Shown: positions 35,271 to 42,886 of the stretch, one piece after another
Numbering within the stretch: position 1 is the stretch's first letter
Layout: each line of letters starts with the position of its first letter
DNA from: Jeotgalibacillus sp. S-D1
Lineage (GTDB): Bacteria > Bacillota > Bacilli > Bacillales > Jeotgalibacillaceae
Direction: 5' to 3'
Assembly: GCF_004358665.1 (NCBI RefSeq)
Contig: NZ_SMZR01000003.1
Span: 310,001-374,000, forward strand
Length of the DNA: 64,000 nucleotides
Program-made: the position numbers and the translations under genes
Notes under the pieces: generated by a model
What the model saw: the letters and a program-made list of their open reading frames with translations, nothing else
The model's database searches: none
Told to the model about the DNA's origin: nothing

Positions 35271-35891
35271 ATGTCACATAGAAAAAATAATTCGATTCAT
35301 TTTTTCTTATTATTTGTTGTTACCCTTGTTCTTATTTGGTCCCTGATTAAACCTGAGGAAGGCTATAAAGTTTGGTTGATGGAGGTTTCCCCTTCAGTAT
35401 TGGCTTTACTATTTTTAGTATTCACTTTCAAAAAGTTTCGCTTTACCACTGTCTCCTACGTCATCATTACCCTTTTGGTCATTTTAACGTTTATAGGAGG
35501 GCATTATTCTTATTCCGAAGTACCTCTCTTTACATGGATCAAAGATTATTTTGATTTACAGAGAAACCACTATGATCGGTTCGGTCATTTTGTTAAAGGG
35601 TCGATGGTGATCGTGATAATCGAAATATTAGTAAAGAAAACAGCTTTATCGATAAGTAAAACCGCAACCTTTATTGCTCTTTGTATCACACTGGCAATCG
35701 GGGCTTTCTATGAAATCATTGAGTGGGCAAGTACAAAAATAGGGAAACAAGGGAAAGTCACAACAGATTTTTTAGGGATGCAAGGAGACATATGGGATGC
35801 TCAGTGGGATATGTCCTTTTTACTCGTAGGTGCGATTCTTTCGTTGTTTTTTATAAAAATTCTCTATAAGCAGTTAGAAAATTTCAGTTAA
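35271..35891 (+). CDS. DUF2238 membrane protein
   Basis: 206 residues with six predicted membrane helices. DUF2238 marks: 'GGHYSYSEVPLF' (about 81-92), 'YDRFGHFVKG' (103-112), 'FYEIIEW' (144-150) and 'TDFLGMQGDIWDAQWDM' (164-180). The conserved His/Glu/Asp residues inside membrane segments suggest an integral membrane enzyme or transporter, but no function is established. A GGAGTG site precedes the ATG. Neighbours give no clue. Confidence 0.85.
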   Translation: MSHRKNNSIHFFLLFVVTLVLIWSLIKPEEGYKVWLMEVSPSVLALLFLVFTFKKFRFTTVSYVIITLLVILTFIGGHYSYSEVPLFTWIKDYFDLQRNHYDRFGHFVKGSMVIVIIEILVKKTALSISKTATFIALCITLAIGAFYEIIEWASTKIGKQGKVTTDFLGMQGDIWDAQWDMSFLLVGAILSLFFIKILYKQLENFS

Positions 35892-36196
35892 TGGGTTGGA
35901 CTCTGTTTAAAATAACCAGGTGCATTAGAACAAGATAGATGACCAAAATTGTCAAGTTATAATTCGCAACTGGGTATTTTAAGCTTGTACATATTTTCAA
36001 CTATCTTAAACAGAAGGAGCTAGGTAATATACCTAAACTCTTATGAAAAATATAGTCCCTGATTACATCCATTGAATGAAATGTAACAACTCTAACTTAA
36101 AGAACACTTTACGCAAATGGGGAGAAGTTTAATAAGGGGCGTAGAGCCATAAATTATGCCCTTACTAATTGAATGATCTAATATAAGTTATATTAT
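35892..36196. other. Low-GC intergenic stretch with inverted repeats
   Basis: TCTGTTTAA (35902-35910) and TTAAACAGA (36006-36014) form a 9-bp inverted repeat 95 bp apart; this could be the ends of a small MITE-like element but no target duplication was seen. GAATGATCTAATATAA / TTATATTATTCATTC (36171-36203) is a hairpin overlapping the end of the HTH gene and may be its terminator. Confidence 0.45.
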
Positions 36197-36841
36197 TCAT
36201 TCATTAATATTCAAATCTACATGTGGCGGGTTAGGGTATAATTCATTAACTAGTTGTACCAGAGCTTCATTCAATTCATAACGTATAATTTTCCCTTTGT
36301 ATTCTAACCCACGAATGTAGTCAATAGCACTATCTTGAGTTTTGAAAACGCGATTCTCTTGATCTAACAATATAGATGCAAGGTGAAGGTCTTGTAGTTT
36401 ATCAAAAAAATTTGGAAAGCCTTTTGCTGAAAAAAGCTTATTAAAAGTCTCTCTCATATCTTTCCTCATATAAGAGTTTTCATTTTCAGGCTGAGTAATC
36501 TCTCTTATGGCTTTTATTGCTTCGCCATTTAAACCTATATAAGAACACGCCTTCTCTACTGAAAATGAAATCTCATCAGTTTCACCAGTAAGATAACCAA
36601 CATCTACACTAAAGAAATCTGCAATTAGAAGCATAGTATCGAATTTTGGAAAGCCAACTTCTCCATTTTTAATTTTGGCTCCTGTATTCATCCATCGACT
36701 TACATCTTTTTGTCCATAACTAGTTCCATATTTTTCGTTTAAGGCTTCAGCAAAGGATACTTGCGTATATCTGTATGTATACATACAATTTTTTAATCTA
36801 ATTTTCCAGTAAGTTGCCTTTTGTTTTAATAAGTCATCCAT
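36197..36841 (-). CDS. Phage-type HTH regulator
   Basis: 214 residues from the ATG at 36841 (GGAGG 11 bases upstream, inside the longer frame). The N-terminal domain contains 'YTQVSFAEALNEKYGTSYGQKDVSRW' (split near residue 40), an XRE-like helix-turn-helix with the inserted loop seen in phage and integrative-element repressors, followed by 'FDTMLLIADFFSVDVGYLTG', the usual end of such a domain. The C-terminal half is unknown. Divergent promoter sequences and TACCTTTGGTA lie upstream. It looks like the immunity or control gene of a lost element. Confidence 0.7.
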   Translation of the reverse strand: MDDLLKQKATYWKIRLKNCMYTYRYTQVSFAEALNEKYGTSYGQKDVSRWMNTGAKIKNGEVGFPKFDTMLLIADFFSVDVGYLTGETDEISFSVEKACSYIGLNGEAIKAIREITQPENENSYMRKDMRETFNKLFSAKGFPNFFDKLQDLHLASILLDQENRVFKTQDSAIDYIRGLEYKGKIIRYELNEALVQLVNELYPNPPHVDLNINE

Positions 36842-36874
36842 GTTATAGAAAACCTCCATTATAGATAAAATATA

Positions 36875-36918
36875 TACCTTTGGTAAGTCTTGTGCAACCT
36901 AAAACTCCGCGCTATAAT
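36875..36918 (+). promoter_or_regulatory. Divergent promoter beside the phage-type regulator
   Basis: TTGTGC (36890-36895), 17-base spacer, TATAAT (36913-36918), reading away from the regulator. The dyad TACCTTTGGTA (36875-36885) next to it may be an operator. The transcript would enter a 280-bp stretch of decayed-looking sequence before the small gene at 37208. Confidence 0.6.
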
Positions 36919-37207
36919 TATGTTAGAAAGCCGAAGAAACAGCAGAAAAAACGAAAAAAGAAAATTTTCTTGCTTAGGAACGTATTAACTGGACCTAGGT
37001 AAGCAAGTTGGTGGTTAAGTGAGGCAAAAAGATATTGGAGGGAGGGTTCTGTTGACGTACATGGTCAGTTTTATCCTGGGATGAAGAATAGTCTACAAAT
37101 TGAAAAAGAAATAATCATCCCTTTTGGTGGAGCGGTAATTTAATCAATACTGGATTCAAGCAAATTTCAAGAAACACTAAATTAAATAGCTAAGGGTGAT
37201 GATTAAA

Positions 37208-37426
37208 ATGGAAAATAACAAAAGTGAAAAAGACTATGCCGAATATAACCATGATAATAAAACGGTTAAATTTGGTGGCAAGCCCGCAATGATTGTTTCA
37301 GTATTTGCAGGTGTAACTTTACTAGGCCTTGCTGGAGGAATCACTTACCTAATGACTAAAAATTCTGAAGAGACAAAAGAATTAGCAACTAAAGTATTAA
37401 AGGAAGTAACAAAACAAGCAGCATAA
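37208..37426 (+). CDS. Small single-pass membrane protein
   Basis: 72 residues from the ATG at 37208 (AAGGGTG nine bases upstream). Polar, charged N terminus, one membrane helix ('AMIVSVFAGVTLLGLAGGIT', about 28-47) and a lysine/glutamate-rich C-terminal helix. I do not recognise it. Low GC like its neighbours; it may belong to the same remnant element as the phage-type regulator. Confidence 0.55.
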   Translation: MENNKSEKDYAEYNHDNKTVKFGGKPAMIVSVFAGVTLLGLAGGITYLMTKNSEETKELATKVLKEVTKQAA

Positions 37427-37536
37427 AAATTGATAACCTGGAAAAAGCCTCTAAAAATATGAGAAGGATAATCCAAGATACGAATTATTGATCGATGAAG
37501 AATATTATAATGGAATGCCTGTGCAAGAATTCACCC

Positions 37537-38448
37537 CTACGGTTTAATAATTTTTTCAGGGTCTGCGCGTTCAAGTGAATTTTCTTTTGATCCACTTGCG
37601 GACGCTTCACCAATTCGATTGTCATGGAGGTAAATACTATAGGATGCGGGCGGTAATCCCTCCATTTTTTCAATGTCCGTTACAATTTGCTCAAACAATT
37701 TTGAATCAGGTTCTTTATTTGATTCTTTCATAAATAGATGTATAGTAATATCAACTAACTCTGGGCTAATCTCTTCATCCTTAAAAATGGCTGCCCATTC
37801 GTCTTTTTGTCTATTAGGATTTTCATTGTATAATTCATCGATACCTTCAAATGCATCAAACGAAGTGGAGATATAATAATAGTTTGTATTAAACCCATTT
37901 CCACGTACTGTTTCGACTACCTCATCCCGTATCCCCACAACTGGATTATCATTCACTAACTCATCTATATATTGATTTAGAACATTTAATTCATCCTCGT
38001 AAATCAACGCATACATCCCGCTTCTTATAGCCTGTTCCACCTGACCTTCTTGGGTCCAAACTCCAGTGGAATCGATTGTTTTTTCGTTTGAATTAATAGG
38101 GATGACTGCATATGTATTAAAAATGGGCTGATTAACTGATTGGACAATAACTGTTGCCCCATTTTCTGCCCCTATTGTGTTATTAACTGTCACATCGGTA
38201 TTGTATTCTTTTTTAAAGAACTCTTTAACTGCAACATCAATTTCCTCTTGATTCTCTTCTGCAATCTTGTCAGTTTCCTCCCCGTTATCTAATTCATATT
38301 CGAATCCAGTATAATCTTGTACACTGGCAAATGTCGTGCCGGAATTTTGCTGATCATTTTCATCATTTGCGTTCATATTTTCAGTACAACCTCCTAGAAA
38401 AATTAATGTAGATAACCCGAAAGAAATTACTTTCCACTTCATCTTCAT
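37537..38448 (-). CDS. DUF1672-family lipoprotein
   Basis: 303 residues. Signal peptide with lipobox 'FLGGC' (Cys21). The mature part begins with 'VQDYTGFEYELDNGEETDKIAEENQ' (split), followed by 'VAVKEFFKKEYNTDVTVNN' and 'GATVIVQSVNQPIFNTYAVIP', the DUF1672 pattern known from Staphylococcus and Bacillus lipoproteins that often occur as tandem, strain-variable genes. Function is unknown. GAGGAG precedes the ATG. Its presence in the 7 kb between the rlmH copies fits variable DNA. Confidence 0.82.
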   Translation of the reverse strand: MKMKWKVISFGLSTLIFLGGCTENMNANDENDQQNSGTTFASVQDYTGFEYELDNGEETDKIAEENQEEIDVAVKEFFKKEYNTDVTVNNTIGAENGATVIVQSVNQPIFNTYAVIPINSNEKTIDSTGVWTQEGQVEQAIRSGMYALIYEDELNVLNQYIDELVNDNPVVGIRDEVVETVRGNGFNTNYYYISTSFDAFEGIDELYNENPNRQKDEWAAIFKDEEISPELVDITIHLFMKESNKEPDSKLFEQIVTDIEKMEGLPPASYSIYLHDNRIGEASASGSKENSLERADPEKIIKP

Positions 38449-38519
38449 AGAATCTACTCCTCTATAACAAGCAACTTTAGTTAAAAATTATTATAATATT
38501 TATTCTACTGGAATGTTTT

Positions 38520-38760
38520 TCAAGTATATAGGTGTATCTTATTGAATGGTTTCCTAACGTGGTTTTTAATGAGTTCGCTGAAATTGGAATATTAGTGCCT
38601 ACTGGTACATCTTCGGATCCATAAACTCCAAAATGCATCCTTTAAAATCATTTCATTTCTAAATTTAAGATACTGAGGTGCTACTATATTGTCACCCCAA
38701 GGATTTTGTCCGACTTGTTTCATTAGATTGTCATAGATGGCCACCTGCTATAGGCAGATT
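38520..38760 (-). pseudogene. Possible decayed coding region
   Basis: Minus-strand frames show protein-like pieces broken by stops and a frameshift: 'YDNLMKQVGQNPWGDNIVAP' and 'YLKFRNEMILKDAFW', then in another frame 'GSEDVPVGTNIPISANSLKT'. No family recognised. Could be chance, but residue composition is protein-like across 200 bp between two real genes. Confidence 0.35.
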
Positions 38761-38802
38761 TATTATTTTTTCAGCCTTAGCGAAAATAGATGCGTTTTGT
38801 CC

Positions 38803-38831
38803 AACTCTCTTTTCTCCTTCTTCATATAGTA
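38803..38831 (+). promoter_or_regulatory. SigK-like sporulation promoter
   Basis: AACT (38803-38806), exactly 16 bases, CATATAGTA (38823-38831), matching the SigK pattern mACm-N16-CATAnnnTA. The start point would be only about 20 bases before the ATG, with the ribosome binding site right at the 5' end, so this needs testing. Confidence 0.4.
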
Positions 38832-38857
38832 AATAATAGAAGGAGGTGAATGAAGAG

Positions 38858-39514
38858 ATGAATATGGATCAAAATCAGGAAAGTAATCATGATAGAGTGA
38901 TAGAGAATGAGCAAGAGTGTAAGAACCACTCATTAAAACCCCACCAGGATTGTCTTGACCGCGCGTTTCGCCTTCCCGTCTTCTTAAGCACTACGAATAA
39001 CTTGAACGCAAAACAACGTCAGTTTCTTAACCGTCTTATTTTTGAAATGGAGAATGCGTTGCTTTTCCCTCGTACAGGTCCTATAACAGAAAACTACCCG
39101 GAAACGATTTTAACCAATGTCCGCAGGTTGGTTTCCTCAAGCTACGGAATGCTGGCAGTGAACTTCCGCCGTTTTCTAATTGAAACCATTGATACAAATG
39201 TAGGACCGCCCCCAACAACCGAACCTTTCTGGCAGGGCTCAAGCTTTGCACAAATAGAACCGGCAATGGCCTTTCAGCGTGGGATTCCCCTTTTATTAGT
39301 CCGGGAAGATGACACCGACTTAACAAATGGACTGTGGCTTGGAGGAATTCCTCCACTCAATACGTTAATCGTCTGGGATTCTGACAATCAATCTGTTGAT
39401 GAATTTTTCAATAGTGTTTCCTGGAGATCAGCCTTTGCATTTTGGGTTGCAGAAGTAAGAACGGCCTATTATATCCAAACAGAACCTGAATTCCAGTACA
39501 GATGTGACCGGTAA
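38858..39514 (+). CDS. TIR / nucleoside deoxyribosyltransferase-like protein
   Basis: 218 residues from the ATG at 38858, downstream of AGGAGGTGA. After a 40-residue acidic, Asn/His-rich tail comes one alpha/beta domain: 'PVFLSTTNNLNAKQRQFLN' (first strand and loop), 'SSYGMLAVNFRRF', then 'AQIEPAMAFQRGIPLLLVRE' with a Glu near residue 133 placed like the catalytic Glu of TIR and 2'-deoxyribosyltransferase-like proteins. I recall related proteins with 'NLEAGILFGLRLPLLVFRE'. NAD or nucleoside hydrolysis or sensing is possible, not shown. A SigK-like promoter suggests sporulation expression as an alternative to immunity. Confidence 0.6.
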   Translation: MNMDQNQESNHDRVIENEQECKNHSLKPHQDCLDRAFRLPVFLSTTNNLNAKQRQFLNRLIFEMENALLFPRTGPITENYPETILTNVRRLVSSSYGMLAVNFRRFLIETIDTNVGPPPTTEPFWQGSSFAQIEPAMAFQRGIPLLLVREDDTDLTNGLWLGGIPPLNTLIVWDSDNQSVDEFFNSVSWRSAFAFWVAEVRTAYYIQTEPEFQYRCDR

Positions 39515-39721
39515 ACAGTCTATACAATAAGGTTGAAAAATCATTGAACCGAAAACCCCTCTATTCTTCAGTGTTTGAAAAAATAGAGGGGGCACTTATA
39601 CATAGGAGAACCTGCGAGCTATAAATGAATCTGATCACCATTACGTTGAATTAACTTCAGCGGAATGCTACTAGAACTACCCGAATCAATGTGATTGGGA
39701 ATGTCAGTCTAAAAACTTCAT

Positions 39722-40201
39722 TTACTTATGGTAAGGTTCCCCCCGATTAATCCGAAAACCTCGATAAACCTGCTCTAACAGCACCAATTTCATCAACTGA
39801 TGCGGAAACGTCATCTTAGAAAACGACAGCGCAAAATCACTCCGCTTCGTGACGTCTTCACTCAAGCCCAGCGATCCGCCGATAACAAAAGCAATCTTAC
39901 TTTTACCGTAAGTCGCAAGCTGGTCCATTTGTTTGGCCAATTCCTCTGAGGTGAGCTGCTTGCCTTTAATCTCCAGTGTAATGACATGGGCATCCGGGCT
40001 GATTTTGCTGAGAATGCGCTCGCCTTCTTTTTGTTTGACGATTTGCATGTCCGCTTCGCTCAGGTTTTCTGGCGCTTTTTCGTCCGGCACTTCAATAAGG
40101 TCGATCGTTGCATATGCACCCAGGCGCTTGGTGTATTCAGCAATGCCCTGCTTGAGGTATTTTTCCTTCAGTTTTCCGACGGTGATAATTGAGATTTTCA
40201 T
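39722..40201 (-). CDS. rlmH: 23S rRNA (pseudouridine1915-N3)-methyltransferase RlmH
   Basis: 159 residues, the full family length. SPOUT fold with '[20 protein letters not shown]' at the start, the SAM-binding knot '[14 protein letters not shown]' (about 103-116), and the family C terminus '[17 protein letters not shown]'. It methylates pseudouridine 1915 in 23S rRNA at the ribosome interface. The 3' end of this gene (orfX) is the integration site of SCC elements in staphylococci. Here a damaged copy of its 3' third lies 7 kb downstream, see 32553. AGGAAAC precedes the ATG. Confidence 0.96.
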   Translation of the reverse strand: MKISIITVGKLKEKYLKQGIAEYTKRLGAYATIDLIEVPDEKAPENLSEADMQIVKQKEGERILSKISPDAHVITLEIKGKQLTSEELAKQMDQLATYGKSKIAFVIGGSLGLSEDVTKRSDFALSFSKMTFPHQLMKLVLLEQVYRGFRINRGEPYHK

Positions 40202-40367
40202 GTGTTTCCTCCGAATAAATTGATGCCTTTATTGTATCACTTTTAAGCTCCAATCATTAGCTGGGAATCGCGGTTCACCTGACCTGATTTTTCCCTCAAC
40301 ATGCTCGTCTATGATTTACTCTCCTATAATAGGGGAATCTTAGAATTAAGAGACAGGAGGTATACAT

Positions 40368-41837
40368 ATGGATAAGGCAGCTGTGGTTTGGTTTCGAAAG
40401 GATTTGCGTGTGCATGACCATGAGCCTCTTGTGCAGGCAGCGAAAAGCGGGCTGCCGGTGGTCGGGATTTATGTTTTTGACCCGAAAGAGTTTGAAGAAA
40501 CACGGTATGGCTTTAAAAAAACGGATCGGCATAGAGCCCGTTTTGTACAGGATAGTGTTGAGGATTTGCGCAGTAATTTGGAGACAATTGGGGTGCCGCT
40601 TCTAATCCGTCACGGGGATCCGGCTGAAGCTTTTTCTGTGCTTTCTGAACATATATTTATTCATTCGGTTTATCTGCATGAAGAAATCGGAAGTGAGGAA
40701 TTGGCGGTAGAGCATGCGGTTCGGGATTCGCTGCCGGATGCTTCATTCATGGTATCTCACGGTCGAAATTTGATTCATCCCGATGATCTGCCGTTTGCGA
40801 TCGAAGAGCTGCCACAGACTTTTTCTCAATATCGGAAACGTCTGGAGGCCGCTGAGACGAAGGTTCGAGCGGCGGTCCCTGCCCCTTTGCACGTGACCGG
40901 AATATCCCTGCCAAAATCGCTTTCGCTTGGTGTGTGTCCGACTTTGTCGGAGCTTGGGCTAAACGAATTAACACGCCCCCCTCGTTATACAGGCGGTTCT
41001 TCTCTGGCAAAGGAACGTTTGACAGATTATTTTTTCACAAAGGACCGCCTGAAAGTGTACAAGGAAACGAGGAATGGCATGCTGGCAGAGGACGATTCAT
41101 CCAAGTTTTCTCCCTGGCTTGCGCACGGCTGTCTGTCACCGAGAGTGGTGTATGAGCAGATTAAGCGTTATGAAAAGAACCGGGTGGAAAATGGTTCTAC
41201 GTATTGGCTTTATGTGGAGCTGCTTTGGAGAGATTATTTTCACCTTGTTCACCGCAAATTTGGCAATCGGCTTTTTTTCGCTTCGGGATTACGGGACTTT
41301 TCTGTTCCCTGGGAGCAGGATGAAGAGCTGACTGAAGCCTGGATCAATGGAAAAACCGGCTATCCCCTTGTTGACGCTGCCATGCGGGAGTTAAAAGAAA
41401 CGGGATTTATGTCGAACCGGGGGCGTCAGAATGCTGCGAGCTTTTTCACCAAAAATCTCGGTCTGGATTGGCGAATTGGGGCAGCCTGGTTTGAATCTGA
41501 GCTCGTGGATTTTGATGTTGCGAGTAATTACGGCAACTGGCTTTACAGTGCGGGCGTTGGAAATGACCCTATCCAGTTCCGTACGTTCAATGTTGAAAAG
41601 CAGGCGGCTGACTATGATCCTGCTGGCGATTACATCAAGCACTGGCTCCCGGAGCTCAGCCGGGTGCCTGTTCCATGGATTCATGCCACGCGGGAGATGG
41701 GGTTTATTGAACAGGAGGAGTATGGGGTAACGCTAGGTAAAGACTATCCACTCCCTGTCATTGATTTGCATGAGGCGATGCGGGAAAGAAGAGAACAGTT
41801 TAAGCAGGCGATGAAGCAAAACGATACCCAAAGTTAA
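40368..41837 (+). CDS. Cryptochrome DASH-type photolyase
   Basis: 489 residues. N-terminal alpha/beta antenna domain ('VVWFRKDLRVHDHEPL', residues 6-21) and a C-terminal helical FAD domain with 'GYPLVDAAMRELKETGFMSNR' (split) and 'GVGNDPIQFRTFNVEKQA', the latter diagnostic of the DASH branch rather than ordinary CPD photolyase. Trp/Tyr electron-transfer residues sit near 'WYxxLGV'-like positions but were not individually assigned. It repairs pyrimidine dimers in single-stranded DNA with light. AGGAGG lies 8 bases before the ATG. Monocistronic. Confidence 0.85.
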   Translation: MDKAAVVWFRKDLRVHDHEPLVQAAKSGLPVVGIYVFDPKEFEETRYGFKKTDRHRARFVQDSVEDLRSNLETIGVPLLIRHGDPAEAFSVLSEHIFIHSVYLHEEIGSEELAVEHAVRDSLPDASFMVSHGRNLIHPDDLPFAIEELPQTFSQYRKRLEAAETKVRAAVPAPLHVTGISLPKSLSLGVCPTLSELGLNELTRPPRYTGGSSLAKERLTDYFFTKDRLKVYKETRNGMLAEDDSSKFSPWLAHGCLSPRVVYEQIKRYEKNRVENGSTYWLYVELLWRDYFHLVHRKFGNRLFFASGLRDFSVPWEQDEELTEAWINGKTGYPLVDAAMRELKETGFMSNRGRQNAASFFTKNLGLDWRIGAAWFESELVDFDVASNYGNWLYSAGVGNDPIQFRTFNVEKQAADYDPAGDYIKHWLPELSRVPVPWIHATREMGFIEQEEYGVTLGKDYPLPVIDLHEAMRERREQFKQAMKQNDTQS

Positions 41838-41922
41838 ATCCGATACTAAAGTCCTTCTTCTGTCAGTTGCTTTTATACTTTGTTTGAGAAAGATCGGGCT
41901 TTCTACAGTCGTGTTAAACTCT

Positions 41923-42048
41923 TTGATTGGAGCTGAAGGCGTGAGACTCCTGTGGGATGTAGCGGGAAAGGTGAGATCTCTGAAACGGGAAGGTGAAGAT
42001 GGCTCACCCCCGCCCCGCGGAAAGCGAACGCCTTCTTGCTGCAATCAA
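41923..42048 (+). repeat. Dispersed palindromic intergenic repeat, copy 2
   Basis: TTGATTGGAGCTGAAGG at the left and CGCCTTC...AATCAA at the right; shared inner landmarks TGAGACTCCTG, GTAGCGGGAAAGGTGAGA and CACCCCCGCCCCGCGGAAAG. 41838-41922 ahead of it shows nothing. Confidence 0.85.
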
Positions 42049-42075
42049 CACTCTTCAATAAAGTAAAAAAATTAA

Positions 42076-42100
42076 AGCCGGACAGCTAATCTGCCCGGCT
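42076..42100 (-). terminator. Terminator of the CxxH/CxxC protein gene
   Basis: AGCCGGACAG / CTGCCCGGCT (one mismatch), loop CTAAT; on minus followed by TTTAATTTTTTT. Confidence 0.65.
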
Positions 42101-42152
42101 CATAAAAAATGAATTTACCCAAAACTGGATGAAATTTATAAAATTACTCACA

Positions 42153-42461
42153 TGTGGATAACTGAAATTAGACTATTTTTACGCTAATTTAGCTCAAATT
42201 AATTTGTTAGAAACTTCTAATAAGTCTGCTATGATAGGTTTTGTGTCCACTCCAGAAAAAAATAAAGCCCTGTTCTCAGATGAATTCTGAAGGACGGGCA
42301 AAAAGTTATTCAATCGCTATAAACAGGTTATCCACAAAACTTATACACATATCCACAATTTCTATCCACATGTCGTATGGGATCAGGCGTTCTCCACAAT
42401 ATATGCTGATGTGGATGAACAATATTCACATGTTGTGGACAAGTCATTTGGGTTATCCACT
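42153..42461. promoter_or_regulatory. Cluster of nine DnaA-box-like sequences
   Basis: Two perfect boxes TTATCCACA: 42328-42336 (+) and 42153-42161 (-). Seven with one mismatch: 42341-42349, 42349-42357, 42362-42370, 42390-42398, 42453-42461 (+), 42410-42418 and 42434-42442 (-). An AT-rich stretch (42165-42240) separates the first from the rest. Chance would give about half a perfect box in the whole window. Likely a DnaA-binding/titration site. The right half overlaps the small gene at 42383. Confidence 0.75.
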
Positions 42462-42547
42462 GTGCATAGAGCCGGGAATGTTTCTTCTTCATCTACGAAA
42501 ACATCCAGTGCCAGCTCGACATGCTCCTTGCAGCAATAAATCTTCAT
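42383..42547 (-). CDS. CxxH/CxxC small protein (BA_5709-type family)
   Basis: 54 residues, too short for most gene finders. It begins MKIYCCKEHVELALDVFVDE, and ends with 'CEYCSSTSAYIVENA'. The pairs Cys-x-x-H ('CKEH') and Cys-x-x-Cys ('CEYC') form a probable zinc or metal site. AAGGAG stands 10 bases before the ATG at 42547. In other Bacilli a protein of this family sits at the same place between rlmH and htrA, which supports it. Several DnaA-box-like sequences lie within its codons. Function unknown. Confidence 0.85.
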   Translation of the reverse strand: MKIYCCKEHVELALDVFVDEEETFPALCTVDNPNDLSTTCEYCSSTSAYIVENA

Positions 42548-42637
42548 TTTTTAAAACTCCTTCATTTTAATTCTTCACCTATTGTAGCACAGCTTCATTT
42601 TTACCAACCAATCAGCAGAAAAAATGGCCCTTAAACC

Positions 42638-42765
42638 GTTGATTGGAGCTGAAGGTGTGAGACTCCTGCGGGATGTAGCGGGAGAGGTGAGACTCTGAAG
42701 ATGCGCAGCATCAAAGAGGCTCACCCCCGCCCCGCGGAAAGCGAGCGCCTTCTGCGGAAATCAAC
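42638..42765 (+). repeat. Dispersed palindromic intergenic repeat, copy 3
   Basis: GTTGATTGGAGCTGAAGG ... GGAAATCAAC, 128 bp. It shares with copy 5 the inner sequence GAAGATGCGCAGCATC, itself a small hairpin (GATGCGCAGCATC). 42548-42637 ahead of it holds no other feature. Confidence 0.87.
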
Positions 42766-42795
42766 CCCTATATATGAGCTAAACACAAAAAAATT

Positions 42796-42821
42796 GGCAG
42801 GAATCCGAGTGGATTCCTGCC
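42796..42821 (-). terminator. Terminator of htrA
   Basis: Perfect 11-bp stem GGCAGGAATCC / GGATTCCTGCC, loop GAGT; on minus followed by AATTTTTTTGTG. Confidence 0.88.
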
Positions 42822-42886
42822 TTTCAAGTAGGCTTAAAAATTAAGAGTTGGAACGTTTTGCTTTTACATCTATATGAACTTACCCC

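Noticed and set aside
42153-42461. DnaA-box cluster as the chromosomal origin oriC
   Set aside because: dnaA, dnaN and rpmH are not here, and this gene order in Bacilli lies some distance from oriC; a titration or secondary site is the safer reading.
42241-42570. 109-codon plus-strand frame across the DnaA boxes
   Set aside because: It is antisense to the recognised CxxH/CxxC gene and shows no protein-like signature.
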